DNA of 64,000 nt from the NCBI RefSeq assembly GCF_003261175.1, contig NZ_QLNP01000084.1:1-64000 (forward strand), written 5' to 3'. A model generated the notes under the pieces. That model made no database searches, was not told the DNA's origin, and saw only the letters and a program-made list of their open reading frames with translations. Origin of the DNA: Arthrobacter globiformis (GTDB lineage Bacteria; Actinomycetota; Actinomycetes; Actinomycetales; Micrococcaceae). Below are positions 10,231 to 17,843 of the stretch, piece after piece (position 1 is the stretch's first letter; every line of letters starts with the position of its first letter). Position numbers and translations under genes: made by a program.

Positions 10231-10818
10231 CTACTTCCGGGTCATTGTGACGCTGGCGTCGTGGCGACCATCGGACCTGTCACCGACGCAAATCTCGGTC
10301 ATGCTGTTGCTGTCGCGGTTCGTCATGCAGGTTCCGCTACCATATCCTTCGGCTTTGAACTCATCGATGTTCTTACCAAGGCGTGAGGCAACTTCGTCAA
10401 CGGTTACCTCATGGTCAACGGCCCACGCAACTTCCAGCCTTAGGCAGTGGGTGTCGATGGACAGGCAGCCGGGGTCAATCTTCCGCTCAAACCGGTGAAT
10501 TTCGGTCCAACCGTCCTCCCGTACGTTATCTACTGCAGCCCTCATGGCCGCAGCCTTCTCGGCTTGGCTTCCGCCGCCTCCGTTGATCTCGCTCACCAAG
10601 GCGGAGCAGCCGACGAACAGTAGGATTCCGCAGATCATCAGGGAGAGAGCGATGATGCCGAGAATCCATCCCGTCTTGCTTTTCATGGGTGGAGGCGGAG
10701 CCCATTGCTGGGGCGGGCCGTACTGGGGATACTGCTGAGGGTTCTGTGCATAGTACTGCTGGGGCGGATAGGGAGGCTGATTTGGGTGACCCGGTCCCTC
10801 ATGTCTCTGCGGCTCCAT
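10231..10818 (-). CDS. Single-pass membrane protein with Pro/Gln/Tyr-rich N-terminus
   Basis: This 195-aa protein has a cytosolic N-terminus of about 45 residues rich in P, Q and Y (repeated PQQY-type units). One hydrophobic helix follows (about 50-72, WILGIIALSLMICGILLFVG), then an extracytoplasmic domain of about 120 residues with four cysteines (CLSIDTHC, CMTN, ICVG) that could form disulfides. This is the general plan of actinobacterial DUF4190/DUF4333-like envelope proteins, although no specific family is certain. It is the only protein gene in cassette 5 and is read leftward. Confidence 0.65.
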   Translation of the reverse strand: MEPQRHEGPGHPNQPPYPPQQYYAQNPQQYPQYGPPQQWAPPPPMKSKTGWILGIIALSLMICGILLFVGCSALVSEINGGGGSQAEKAAAMRAAVDNVREDGWTEIHRFERKIDPGCLSIDTHCLRLEVAWAVDHEVTVDEVASRLGKNIDEFKAEGYGSGTCMTNRDSNSMTEICVGDRSDGRHDASVTMTRK

Positions 10819-10951
10819 ACCGCTACCCCCATACTCTTTTGCCCGGACCTTTGACGGGACGACCGTGCGTTTTCCTCCCCGTTTCTTTCGGAGACGATCA
10901 TGTCATATCGAACCTGTCACCCCTAATAAGGTCGCCGAAAGGACGACCTCG

Positions 10952-11035
10952 TGGAGACTAGCGGATTCGAACCACTGACCACGGATGGATGAAGGGCGCC
11001 TTCCCATCCCACGATCTGCCTCTGAGCTAGAGCCC
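10952..11035 (-). tRNA. tRNA-like sequence, probably degenerate
   Basis: Read on the minus strand there is a TAGCTCAGAGGCAGATC D-arm-like segment and a good T-arm (AGTGG TTCGAAT CCGCT). The acceptor ends GGGCTCT and AGTCTCC pair at only about five of seven positions. The place of the anticodon arm is taken by an extended hairpin: GGATGG and GAAGG pairing with CCTTC and CCATCC around CGC, with an AU bulge. A normal 7-nt anticodon loop cannot be drawn. A hairpin AGGTCG/CGACCT follows at 10929-10949 and may be a terminator. It could be a decayed tRNA or a structured RNA. It sits within cassette 5. Confidence 0.4.
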
Positions 11036-11244
11036 AGGCCCGGTGCCGGGCGCCGAATAGTCCCGTCACGGCTTCGCCGCTTCGACGACCAGGACGGAGA
11101 ACTGGGCTTACTTCACGAATCACCTTTCCCAGGCGTTCCATCGGGCGGAAGCACCCGGTCACGGACTGTGCACGTGGGAGGAACGACACACAATCGTGGA
11201 AACGCATTGCCGGCGCTGTGAAGTGACAACAATCAGCGGGAGGT

Positions 11245-11268
11245 TGACGGAATCGTGGTTATCGGCGT
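11245..11268 (+). repeat. dif-like recombination site F
   Basis: Starting near 11244, the left arm is TTGACGGAA (consensus), the spacer TCGTGG and the right arm TTATCGGCG (consensus). This is the last site of the array and lies inside the decayed 3' end of the HIRAN pseudogene. The spacer is one base different from that of site C. Confidence 0.75.
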
Positions 11269-11895
11269 ACGAAAGCCGTGAGAAGCGGGGCGCCAAGCGT
11301 CGATGAAGAAGGCAAGAAGCCGAAACGTTGGAGTCGTTGAAGGGCTCAAGGCCTTGGCATCGAGGTGAGGCCGAGCTCCAATTGAGTTCGATGTCGCCTT
11401 CGAATCCGCCCATCGCGTTCGGGTAGAGGATTTCACTGTCCGAGCCTTCGAGCAGGCGTTCTTCAGGCCGGCCACGCCAGCCGGCGGCAACGTCAAGCCG
11501 GCGCAGGTCCTGGGTGCCTTCCACATGGTCCAGCAGACACCGGACCGCAGCTTCTGGGCCACGCAGGAGGATAGGTCCAGCCGCGGATCAGCGGGCGCCG
11601 GCCACGTCTGTGGCAATGACCAGAAACTGCTGGCGAGCCCGACGTCGCATTTGTCGGCGTGCCTTGATGGTAATCCGGACAGCACGGAGCTAGGCGTTGT
11701 CACGGCTGGGTATCCGACGAGATGGTTCTTTATGCGAATGCAGAGTGCGTTTGCATCGCGCGGGTTGCCTGGTTCGGGGACCAGATAAGCCGGGCGCCCG
11801 TTCGATCTGGTCATCAAGTTTGGTTTGCGACCCGACACGGCAGAGGGACCTGACGTTGGGTTGGGACAGGCGTCGAACAGGACTTGGCATGCCAC
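11250..11895 (-). pseudogene. Degenerate HIRAN-domain gene
   Basis: At about 11690-11790 on the minus strand one frame reads LVPEPGNPRDANALCIRI followed by NHLVGY. This is a good match to the HIRAN domain core (E-P-x-N-P-x-D-x-N-A ... V-G-Y) of DNA-processing proteins. The coding signal then moves to another frame (LLDHVEGTQDLRRLDVAAGW ... SDSEILYPNAMGGFEGD) and meets an in-frame TGA near 11598-11600. A frameshift and a stop therefore indicate decay. The 3' end overlaps dif-like site F, so a recombination event may have truncated it. Confidence 0.45.
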
Positions 11896-11896
11896 C

Positions 11897-12688
11897 TCAG
11901 GTTTGCTCGTCCGGTACTGGTGGCTGGACCGGCGCTAGTCGATATCCCACGCCACGCACCGTGTCCAACCAACGCGGGGACTGCGGATCATCCCGTAGTT
12001 TGCGGCGAAGGTTACCGATATGGTCCGCCACTGCCCGTTCAGCGGATTCACTGACGTAGATATCGTGGCGGTTGCGCTCCCCCCTGAGTGCCAGTACGAG
12101 ATCTGCCCTCGTACGGACCCCTCCTGTAGCCTCCAGCAGCTCGTGTAGCAGATCAAACTCGCTTGGTGTCAGCACCAGGGTCGTCCCGTCAACTAGGACG
12201 GTGCGAGTTTGGGGATTGAGCGTCAATCCGTTGTGTGTAATGAAGGACCCGTTGCCGAAAGCGCTGCTTGGCCAGTGTGCTGGGCTAGGCGCGGACAGCG
12301 TCTCACTGGGGGGCGCGTGCCGAGGCCGGCGCATTACGGCCGTGAGGCGGGCCCGCAACTCCCGGGGGCGGAATGGTTTGGTGATGTATTCATCGGCGCC
12401 GGAGTAAAGCGCAGTCAAGATATCGGCCTCGTCATCCCTGCCCGTGAGCATGACGACGTAGGCGTCGCTGAATTTGCGGATCCGCCTCAGTACCTCGAAG
12501 CCGTCGATGTCGGGAAGACCGATGTCCAAGGTAACCATGTCGGCGTTATGTCGTCGGACGACTTCAACGCCCGACTTTCCGTCAGGGGCTGAATACACTC
12601 CAAATCCCCACTCGCGGAACAGGGCCTCCAAAATATTTCGCACGTCAGCGTCGTCCTCGATCACCACCGCAAGGCCAAGATCGCTCAT
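11897..12688 (-). CDS. OmpR/PhoB-family response regulator (orphan)
   Basis: This 263-aa regulator has a receiver domain at 1-120 with acidic residues E11-D12-D13, phosphoacceptor D55 (TLDIGLPD), T82 and K104 (TKPF). A linker rich in Ser/Pro (about 122-150) leads to a C-terminal winged helix (about 155-255, ending VRGVGYRLAP). All key receiver residues are present, so phosphorylation is expected. No histidine kinase gene lies next to it, so the partner is elsewhere. It abuts the HIRAN pseudogene end by one base. Confidence 0.9.
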   Translation of the reverse strand: MSDLGLAVVIEDDADVRNILEALFREWGFGVYSAPDGKSGVEVVRRHNADMVTLDIGLPDIDGFEVLRRIRKFSDAYVVMLTGRDDEADILTALYSGADEYITKPFRPRELRARLTAVMRRPRHAPPSETLSAPSPAHWPSSAFGNGSFITHNGLTLNPQTRTVLVDGTTLVLTPSEFDLLHELLEATGGVRTRADLVLALRGERNRHDIYVSESAERAVADHIGNLRRKLRDDPQSPRWLDTVRGVGYRLAPVQPPVPDEQT

Positions 12689-12885
12689 CGATTTCCCAAG
12701 ACCTTACGACTATGCTGATTTCGCGGACCCGAAATACCGTGTTCACTGCCGGGGGAACTGTGCATGTTCGTGCGGCTCAAATGCAGGGTTCCTCCGGAGC
12801 GGCCTTTAGGGGGTAGCAGTGTGATTTCGGGCTCACTTAAGCGGCAAGGATCCCCTTTAGAATGAGCGGGCGTCTTCGCCAAGCA

Positions 12886-13265
12886 TTATCGGTGTCGTGG
12901 TCGACCTTGGTCAGTTAACTTTTCAGCCCATGAGGTTTTGAAATGCACAAGCCTGATTTCCCCGGAACGTGCATCGCGGTTCCAGTAGCCGGACACTGGC
13001 TCGTTTACGAGTTCCACAATGCCGAAACCGGGACCGCTCAGGCTGGAAGCGGTTGGATTAGAGTTTCGGTGCACTGAATTTTCGACTTTTTCCAGCCGCA
13101 TGGGAGTATCAACTGCACTGCCGTACCAAGTGCGCCAGTGTTCAAATTGCTCCTCCGGATTCAGCCTGGGCGGAACGCCATAGCGCCGGATCTGCCCACT
13201 CTTCGGTTCCCCGCACCCAGCTCACCAGCGTCATCGCCGGGGTCAGAGATGAATCCCGTGGAACC
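12886..13265 (-). pseudogene. Fragmented gene, AraC-type N-terminal domain-like
   Basis: Two coding-like stretches in different minus-strand frames lie end to end. The upstream one (about 13142-13265) reads TPAMTLVSWVRGTEEWADPA and stops at 13142-13144. The downstream one continues as NPEEQFEHWRTWYGSAVD and later SGPGFGIVELVNEPVSGYW. The second resembles the ligand-binding-like N-terminal region of AraC-family activators (AraC_binding_2), but no AraC helix-turn-helix is left. Frame breaks indicate decay. Family assignment is tentative. Confidence 0.3.
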
Positions 13266-13354
13266 TTCTCGCTGATACGGACGAAACCCTAGCTTTCAAC
13301 GGCATTGACAGCCTCGCAGCCATTACTTCTGCCCGGTCCTCCGCGTCAGCGCTT

Positions 13355-13393
13355 CCTCTCGGCGGGCATTTGGGGGGCATACCCGCCGAGAGG
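13355..13393. repeat. Strong hairpin (12-bp perfect stem)
   Basis: CCTCTCGGCGGG (13355-13366) and CCCGCCGAGAGG (13382-13393) form a perfect 12-bp stem with a 15-base G-rich loop. There is no T run after it on either strand, so it is not a clear terminator. It lies between two decayed genes and may be a remnant of a mobile element. Confidence 0.5.
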
Positions 13394-13567
13394 ACGATAG
13401 AAAATCTATCAGATAGTTCGTTCACGAACAATTCGCGGGCTAATGCAGCTTTCAGTGCACTGGTGTGCGGCTGTGTTCACCCTCCTCAATGCAGTGTCAC
13501 CTACCGTTGTTGAGACCCCGCTCGGCAAAAAAGCCTGGGCCGGAGAAAAAGGCGAGAAGGCCAAGCG

Positions 13568-13696
13568 CGAGATTCCGTGGGCCGGTTCGCCCAGCTCGAC
13601 GAGGTCGCGCCCCTCGTTGCCTACCTTGCCAGTGACGTTGCCGCGATGATCACCGGCACCAACGTCTTGATCGACGGCGGATTTACCACCGTCTAG
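13568..13696 (+). pseudogene. C-terminal fragment of a short-chain dehydrogenase/reductase
   Basis: The frame RDSVGRFAQLDEVAPLVAYL then ASDVAAMITGTNVLIDGG ends with FTTV and TAG at 13694-13696. This is the standard last 40 residues of a classical SDR (E-V-A-x-L-V-x-Y-L-A-S-D ... I-T-G ... D-G-G). There is no Rossmann or YxxxK segment upstream, so only the 3' tail of a deleted gene remains. Confidence 0.7.
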
Positions 13697-13955
13697 TCAG
13701 GTCGTCGCACAACAGCGGAGCACGCTGCATTCCGAGATGTTCCGCTGTTGTGTGAGGCCCGAAGGTCAAGAGGCCCTAAGGGCTCTCAGTTCCGCCGCGT
13801 CGTCGGTCGGTGAGCCAAGCAGCGCCAAATTTGAGTACACCCCAACCGGACAAAGCGGAAACTGTCCCATTTTCGGCGGATCAACCACCCCGTGGGCTCC
13901 GTGCTCGAAACGGGCCATCGATGGAGGATAAATAAAGGCAGGCGTTGGGTGCCAG
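13697..13955. other. Intergenic region with an IS-end-like repeat
   Basis: No gene is seen. The sequence at about 13836-13854, read on the minus strand as TGTCCGGTTGGGGTGTA, matches copies near 20208, 30995 and 31085, and resembles an insertion-sequence terminal repeat. Confidence 0.35.
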
Positions 13956-14858
13956 CTACCCGAGGCCGGCGGGTTCCTGGTGACCGTCGCCGTCGACGAT
14001 CCGGCCGGTCACGGGTTTGCGGGAAAGGCAGACTGCCCCGGCGTCGGGCCCGGTTGACGTGGCGGCGGCAATGGCGTCGTGGTCATCGGCCTTGGAGTAG
14101 GCGTGGCGGAGATGGACCGGTTCGATGGGTTCGCCTGTAAGTTTTTCCTGGCGTCGTTTGTAGGTCAGGTTCAGGGCTTCGACGATGATGGCGAAGGCCA
14201 TGGGGCCGTAGATCAGGGCCTTGTCGATCTTAACCTCGAAGCCGTCGGCGATGAGGAAGGACCCGATCAGCACCAGGAAGGCCAGGGCCAGCATTTTCAC
14301 GGTGGGGTGCCGGTTGACGAACGCAAAGATGAACTTCGAGGAGAAGAGCATGATGGTGAATGACAGCAGGACCGCGGTGACTATGACCAGGAGGTTATCC
14401 ACCATGCCGACGGCGGTGATCACCGAGTCGAAGGAAAACACCATGTCCAGCAGGATAATCTGGGTCAGCACGGCACCGAACGTCACGCTGGTGACCCGGC
14501 CAGGGCCGTGTGACTCGCGTCCTTCGAGTTTTTCGTGGATCTCGGTGACTGCTTTGTAGACCAGGAACAGGCCGCCGAAAATCAGGATCAGGTCCCTGCC
14601 TGAAAAGCCCTTCCCGAAGAGTACGAACAGGTCGTTCGTCAGGCTGATGATCCAGGACGCGGCGAACAGCAGCACGATCCGCATCAGCATGCCCAAGGTG
14701 AGACCGAGGTTGCGGGCCTTGGCCTGCTGCTCCACGGGCAGCTTGCTGGCCAGGATCGAGATGAAGATGACGTTATCCACGCCCAGGACAATCTCGAGAA
14801 CGAACAGGGTCACGAAAGCGATGGCCAGGTCGGGCGTCAATTCAAATGCTAAGTCCAC
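13956..14858 (-). CDS. TerC-family integral membrane protein
   Basis: This 300-aa protein has about seven TM helices and the TerC signatures LEIVLGVDNVIFISILASKL (about 21-40) and DMVFSFDSVITAVGM (about 138-152), whose acidic residues are thought to bind metal. TerC/Alx/MntP-like proteins are implicated in manganese export, or metal loading of secreted proteins, and in tellurite resistance. The start is GTG at 14858. No tellurite genes are adjacent. I looked upstream for a yybP-ykoY manganese riboswitch (GGGGAGTA motif) and did not find one. Confidence 0.9.
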   Translation of the reverse strand: MDLAFELTPDLAIAFVTLFVLEIVLGVDNVIFISILASKLPVEQQAKARNLGLTLGMLMRIVLLFAASWIISLTNDLFVLFGKGFSGRDLILIFGGLFLVYKAVTEIHEKLEGRESHGPGRVTSVTFGAVLTQIILLDMVFSFDSVITAVGMVDNLLVIVTAVLLSFTIMLFSSKFIFAFVNRHPTVKMLALAFLVLIGSFLIADGFEVKIDKALIYGPMAFAIIVEALNLTYKRRQEKLTGEPIEPVHLRHAYSKADDHDAIAAATSTGPDAGAVCLSRKPVTGRIVDGDGHQEPAGLG

Positions 14859-15181
14859 TTACGAAGTGTAACTGACGTCGTTTCTTGGCTCAGGAGGGCA
14901 ACTCTCCGCTTCCCCCGGATGCCACCCGAGATTCATTGTCACCAGGGGCCGTCTGTGGCCATAGTGGTGGTCATGACGGGACAGCGCACACTTCCGCCGC
15001 CAATGCCGGCCGGCCCTGGTTCCGGAGCGGGCTGAGACCGTGACCGGCATGCTTCGCTCCATGTGGTCAGAAGCCGTTCCGGTCGCGGCTCTCATTGCGC
15101 TGGCGCCCGGTCCCCTGAGACCCGCCCCAGGCGCCCGCCCCCCTTGCACTGGGGCGTGGTCGTGGTTGCAGCCCCAAACCG
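14859..15181. other. Intergenic region upstream of terC
   Basis: The minus-strand open frame across this stretch has low-complexity, non-protein-like content and I do not call it. It probably holds the terC promoter. Confidence 0.4.
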
Positions 15182-15445
15182 TCATAGATCAGATCGAGGG
15201 CGATCGGGCGTTGCAGTCCATGTCAAACTTCCAGGAAACCGGCCGTCGAGGATCGGGGTAGAGAGCACGACGTCCACAACGTCGCTTTCATGTACCAAGC
15301 GCTTGCCTGCTCCGTGATCGAGCCATATCCAGAGGGCGGAACCATCGGGCATCCACATATCGATGATGCCGCTTCCTATGTGGTGGCCGTGGCTGAGCAG
15401 GTGAACGTGGCTTCCCTCGGGAATGGCTTCAGGTTTGGCTTTCAT
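15182..15445 (-). CDS. Small hypothetical protein
   Basis: This 87-aa soluble protein contains IPEGSHVHLLSHGHHIGSGI and later WIWLDHGAGKRLVHESDVVD. It is the last gene of a three-gene leftward run (TPR protein, 84-aa protein, this), starting 4 bp after the end of the 84-aa gene. The compact, beta-rich sequence suggests a small SH3-like barrel, but this is only an impression. The family is unknown. Confidence 0.6.
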   Translation of the reverse strand: MKAKPEAIPEGSHVHLLSHGHHIGSGIIDMWMPDGSALWIWLDHGAGKRLVHESDVVDVVLSTPILDGRFPGSLTWTATPDRPRSDL

Positions 15446-15449
15446 GGTT

Positions 15450-15704
15450 TTAGCTTCCTATCGTAACTCGCGGCCGTGGGGTCCTTATCTGACAGGATTC
15501 CTGAGTGGTTCCGTAGGGAACGTCTGCGCTAACGGTCACTGTGAAGGTTCCTGGTCCGAGGCGGGTGACCAGGATGCCGTGCCCGCCATCTTTCATGGCC
15601 TGGTATCGGGCCAGTTCGACGGCGGAGTCCAGTTCTTGCTGGATCGACTGTGGCTTGTCGCCGGTGACGTGATAGCTACGCCCCGTTTCGATGGTCGTGA
15701 TCAT
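15450..15704 (-). CDS. Small hypothetical protein
   Basis: This 84-aa protein (begins MITTIETGRSYHVTGDK, contains a basic helix ELDSAVELARYQAMKDGGHG and a beta strand pair) has its ATG overlapping the TGA of the TPR gene (ATGA, 15701-15704), indicating translational coupling. The end is rich in R and P. No family is recognised. Confidence 0.65.
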   Translation of the reverse strand: MITTIETGRSYHVTGDKPQSIQQELDSAVELARYQAMKDGGHGILVTRLGPGTFTVTVSADVPYGTTQESCQIRTPRPRVTIGS

Positions 15705-16495
15705 TTTTGCTGTTTTGCTTTCTGTGTTTTCTTGGGAAATTTTTCGTCTGTTTGCTCGGCGGCCGGTATAAGTTTTTTGATTCCGTGAGTGGGGCTGCGT
15801 GGCTTTTGAGAAGGTGAATGCGGTCCCTGCAAAGGCGTCGGTCTGGAGGGGGCGGGTGGGTCCGCGGCTTCGTCAAAGACGGCTACGGCCGCCTGCGGGT
15901 GTGTCGTCGTCCCTTCACGTGGACCGGTCGGTATTCCTTCTGCCGGCTCCCGCCTCGTGCGTTGATGGGGGCCTCTGCGTTCGGGGGCTGTGGGCTGGGC
16001 AGGTTGCTGCCCGGGGAATGGTGTGGCTGCCAGTTCGCGGGCGCGGAGCATTGCTTGTTCTGATGCCTGGATCCGGCTGTGCCGATGCCCGTAGGACCTG
16101 AAGAGGTCACGGGCCCATTCGAACTCGGCGGCCGCGTCACGGAATCTTCCCTCCTGAAAGAGGCGTGTGCCGATCTGGTGACGGACGGTAGCTTCGCGGA
16201 TTGGGGTTTGGGCCACTCGGAGGGCTTCTTCGTGCAGGCGGGCCGCTTCTTGCCACCGGCATTGACTCTGGAAGACGTGGGCAAGAGCCAGCAGGGGGTA
16301 CAGTCTGTTGGCCGAGGCCGCCAGCAGGGCGCGGCCTTCTTCGACCGATTCGGTGTATCGGCCCAGGAGGGCGAGAATCCAGACCCGTTCCAGGGCGGAA
16401 CAGGTCTGGAGTCTGCCGGCCATGGAATCAAGGTCTACCACGGTGGCTGGCAGTGTCTCCGGGGACGGGTCACGTACGTCATCGCTGGGTGCCAT
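15701..16495 (-). CDS. Tetratricopeptide-repeat protein with basic disordered tail
   Basis: This 264-aa protein has residues about 30-150 forming helical pairs like TPR units (ERVWILALLGRYTESVEEG, YPLLALAHVFQSQCRWQEAA, IGTRLFQEGRFRDAAAEFEW). Residues about 155-264 are Pro/Arg/Lys-rich and probably disordered, ending in a Lys/Gln stretch. There is no signal peptide. It heads the three-gene run with the 84- and 87-aa proteins, 96 bp after the MarR-type gene, so it may be controlled by that regulator. A scaffold role is inferred. Confidence 0.75.
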   Translation of the reverse strand: MAPSDDVRDPSPETLPATVVDLDSMAGRLQTCSALERVWILALLGRYTESVEEGRALLAASANRLYPLLALAHVFQSQCRWQEAARLHEEALRVAQTPIREATVRHQIGTRLFQEGRFRDAAAEFEWARDLFRSYGHRHSRIQASEQAMLRARELAATPFPGQQPAQPTAPERRGPHQRTRREPAEGIPTGPREGTTTHPQAAVAVFDEAADPPAPSRPTPLQGPHSPSQKPRSPTHGIKKLIPAAEQTDEKFPKKTQKAKQQK

Positions 16496-16558
16496 TGGCT
16501 TGTCCTTCTGAAGCGCCCCGGGACCGTTGCCGCGGCCCCCAATTTTTCAGACTGTGCC

Positions 16559-16585
16559 AGGCGTCGGAAATCATCACCGACGCCT
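16559..16585 (-). terminator. Hairpin just after the first MarR gene
   Basis: AGGCGTCGG (16559-16567) and CCGACGCCT (16577-16585) form a 9-bp perfect stem directly downstream of the leftward MarR gene and upstream of the TPR gene. There is no T run, so it may be a partial terminator or mRNA-stabilising hairpin. Confidence 0.4.
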
Positions 16586-16591
16586 CATTGC

Positions 16592-17077
16592 TCACACCCC
16601 TGCAGGATTTCCCGGTCGAGCGGAGTCCGCCTGACAGGACTTGAGAAGGCGGGGCATGGCCTCGTACAGTTCTTCGGCGCCCTCGGGGCTAAGACCCAGT
16701 CTGCCGAGTATCGTTCCTGAAATCGGAAGTGTCCGCCTGTACAGGGCCGCCCCTTTGGCGGTGAGGCTTACCGCATCCGGAGCGTTGCCGTCCCGAACCC
16801 GCAGGCTCTCGATGTAGCCAGACTCTTCGAGTTGCAGGAGTACCGGCGACAAGCTCCCCGGTTCCGGTAACAGGTCACCGATCTCCCGCCCCGGACGGGG
16901 ACTTCTCTCCCAGAGCGCGAGCATCACGAGGTATTGCGGATGCGTCAGGTTCAATTCCTGCAGAACCGGCGTACAGGCGCTGACGACCGCCCGCGAGGCA
17001 ACGGAAACCGCCAACACAAGCTGCTGCTCAAACAAAACATCATCGTCCCCCCCAGCAGGGATAGTCATGGAAGTCAT
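16592..17077 (-). CDS. MarR/OhrR-like regulator lacking the sensing cysteine
   Basis: This 161-aa protein aligns by eye with the two OhrR-like proteins at 17391 and 19152 (LTHPQYLVMLALWE core, winged helix, LxSLLxxLEExGYI). OhrR senses peroxide through a Cys in an LCFALY-type motif near the N-terminus. Here the segment is FEQQLVLAVSVASRAV, with Val in the Cys position, so classic thiol sensing should be lost. The ATG at 17077 is chosen because upstream sequence lacks homology; a second ATG is at 17068. It is divergent from the next MarR gene across a 313-bp region. Confidence 0.85.
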   Translation of the reverse strand: MTSMTIPAGGDDDVLFEQQLVLAVSVASRAVVSACTPVLQELNLTHPQYLVMLALWERSPRPGREIGDLLPEPGSLSPVLLQLEESGYIESLRVRDGNAPDAVSLTAKGAALYRRTLPISGTILGRLGLSPEGAEELYEAMPRLLKSCQADSARPGNPAGV

Positions 17078-17307
17078 ACTACCTCGACATTTCGTACGCG
17101 AACACTTCGTATGCAGCTTGGATAAGGAGCGGCCGCCCGGACCGAACATAGAGCGACTTTTGCCTGCCGTCCAGCGTTGATCGCGAGGCGGCCCTGGTTT
17201 TTCACATACAGCCCGGCGGGAAGGAGCATTGAATCGGAACGTGATTCCATCCCGACGGCGCATTGGGGAGGACCTGCCGGGATGGAACCAATCCCAAGGT
17301 AGCACAA

Positions 17308-17328
17308 GTGCACGAACTATTCGTGCAC
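17308..17328. promoter_or_regulatory. Palindromic operator between divergent MarR genes
   Basis: Half-sites GTGCACGAA and TTCGTGCAC are separated by CTA, a perfect 9-bp inverted repeat within the divergent promoter region. It lies 63 bp before the 17391 gene. A related TTCGTACGCGAAC/TTCGTATG cluster near 17090-17113 sits next to the other gene. Both suit a MarR dimer and probably give autoregulation or cross-regulation. Confidence 0.65.
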
Positions 17329-17390
17329 GAATGCCCGTTTCCGCTTGCGGCAGAGGTTCTTCGAGCAGCCGCGCCGTTACCATTGCAAGC

Positions 17391-17843
17391 ATGACTTCCC
17401 CTTCAGGGAGCGAAGATGATCTTCTGCTCGAACGGCAACTGTGTTTCGCACTGGCCGTCGCTGCGCGCACCGTTATCAATGCCTACACGCCCCTGCTGGA
17501 GCAATTGAACCTCACGCATCCGCAATACCTTGTGATGCTCGCCCTGTGGCAGAAAAGTCCGCGCTCCGTGAAGGATCTCAGCCAGACAATGCTGCTCGGA
17601 TCAGCAACCCTTTCTCCGTTGCTCAAGAGGCTCGAGGGGCACGGGTACGTCACGCGCCGGCGGGTCGAGGGAAATGAACGATCCCTGGCAGTGGCGCTGA
17701 CTCCCGAAGGGGCCGCGCTGCGGGACAAAGCTCTTGCCGTGCCTGGCGCCATCCTGGATACATTGGGCCTCACCCGGACCGAAGCCCAGGACCTGCGGGA
17801 GCGCATGACCCGACTGGCCCTCTCCACCCGGATCCGGCACTAA
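17391..17843 (+). CDS. OhrR-like MarR-family regulator
   Basis: This 150-aa protein includes the LERQLCFALAVAARTV segment with the conserved reactive cysteine of OhrR-type organic-peroxide sensors, followed by LNLTHPQYLVMLALWQ and a winged helix with RRRVEGNERSLAV. Start at ATG 17391 (MTSPSGSEDD). No ohr peroxidase gene is adjacent, so the regulated target is unclear. It is divergently transcribed from a paralogue that lacks the cysteine. Confidence 0.88.
   Translation: MTSPSGSEDDLLLERQLCFALAVAARTVINAYTPLLEQLNLTHPQYLVMLALWQKSPRSVKDLSQTMLLGSATLSPLLKRLEGHGYVTRRRVEGNERSLAVALTPEGAALRDKALAVPGAILDTLGLTRTEAQDLRERMTRLALSTRIRH

Noticed and set aside
12881-12894. A further TTATCGGTG dif-like arm near 12886
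   Set aside because: There is no TGACGGAA-like arm at the correct 6-bp spacing, so it is a chance half-site.
14859-14960. Possible manganese riboswitch (yybP-ykoY) before terC
   Set aside because: The required GGGGAGTA-type motif and paired closing element are missing.
14859-15185. A 108-aa minus-strand frame upstream of terC
   Set aside because: Low-complexity content and no family match; probably a chance frame in GC-rich DNA.
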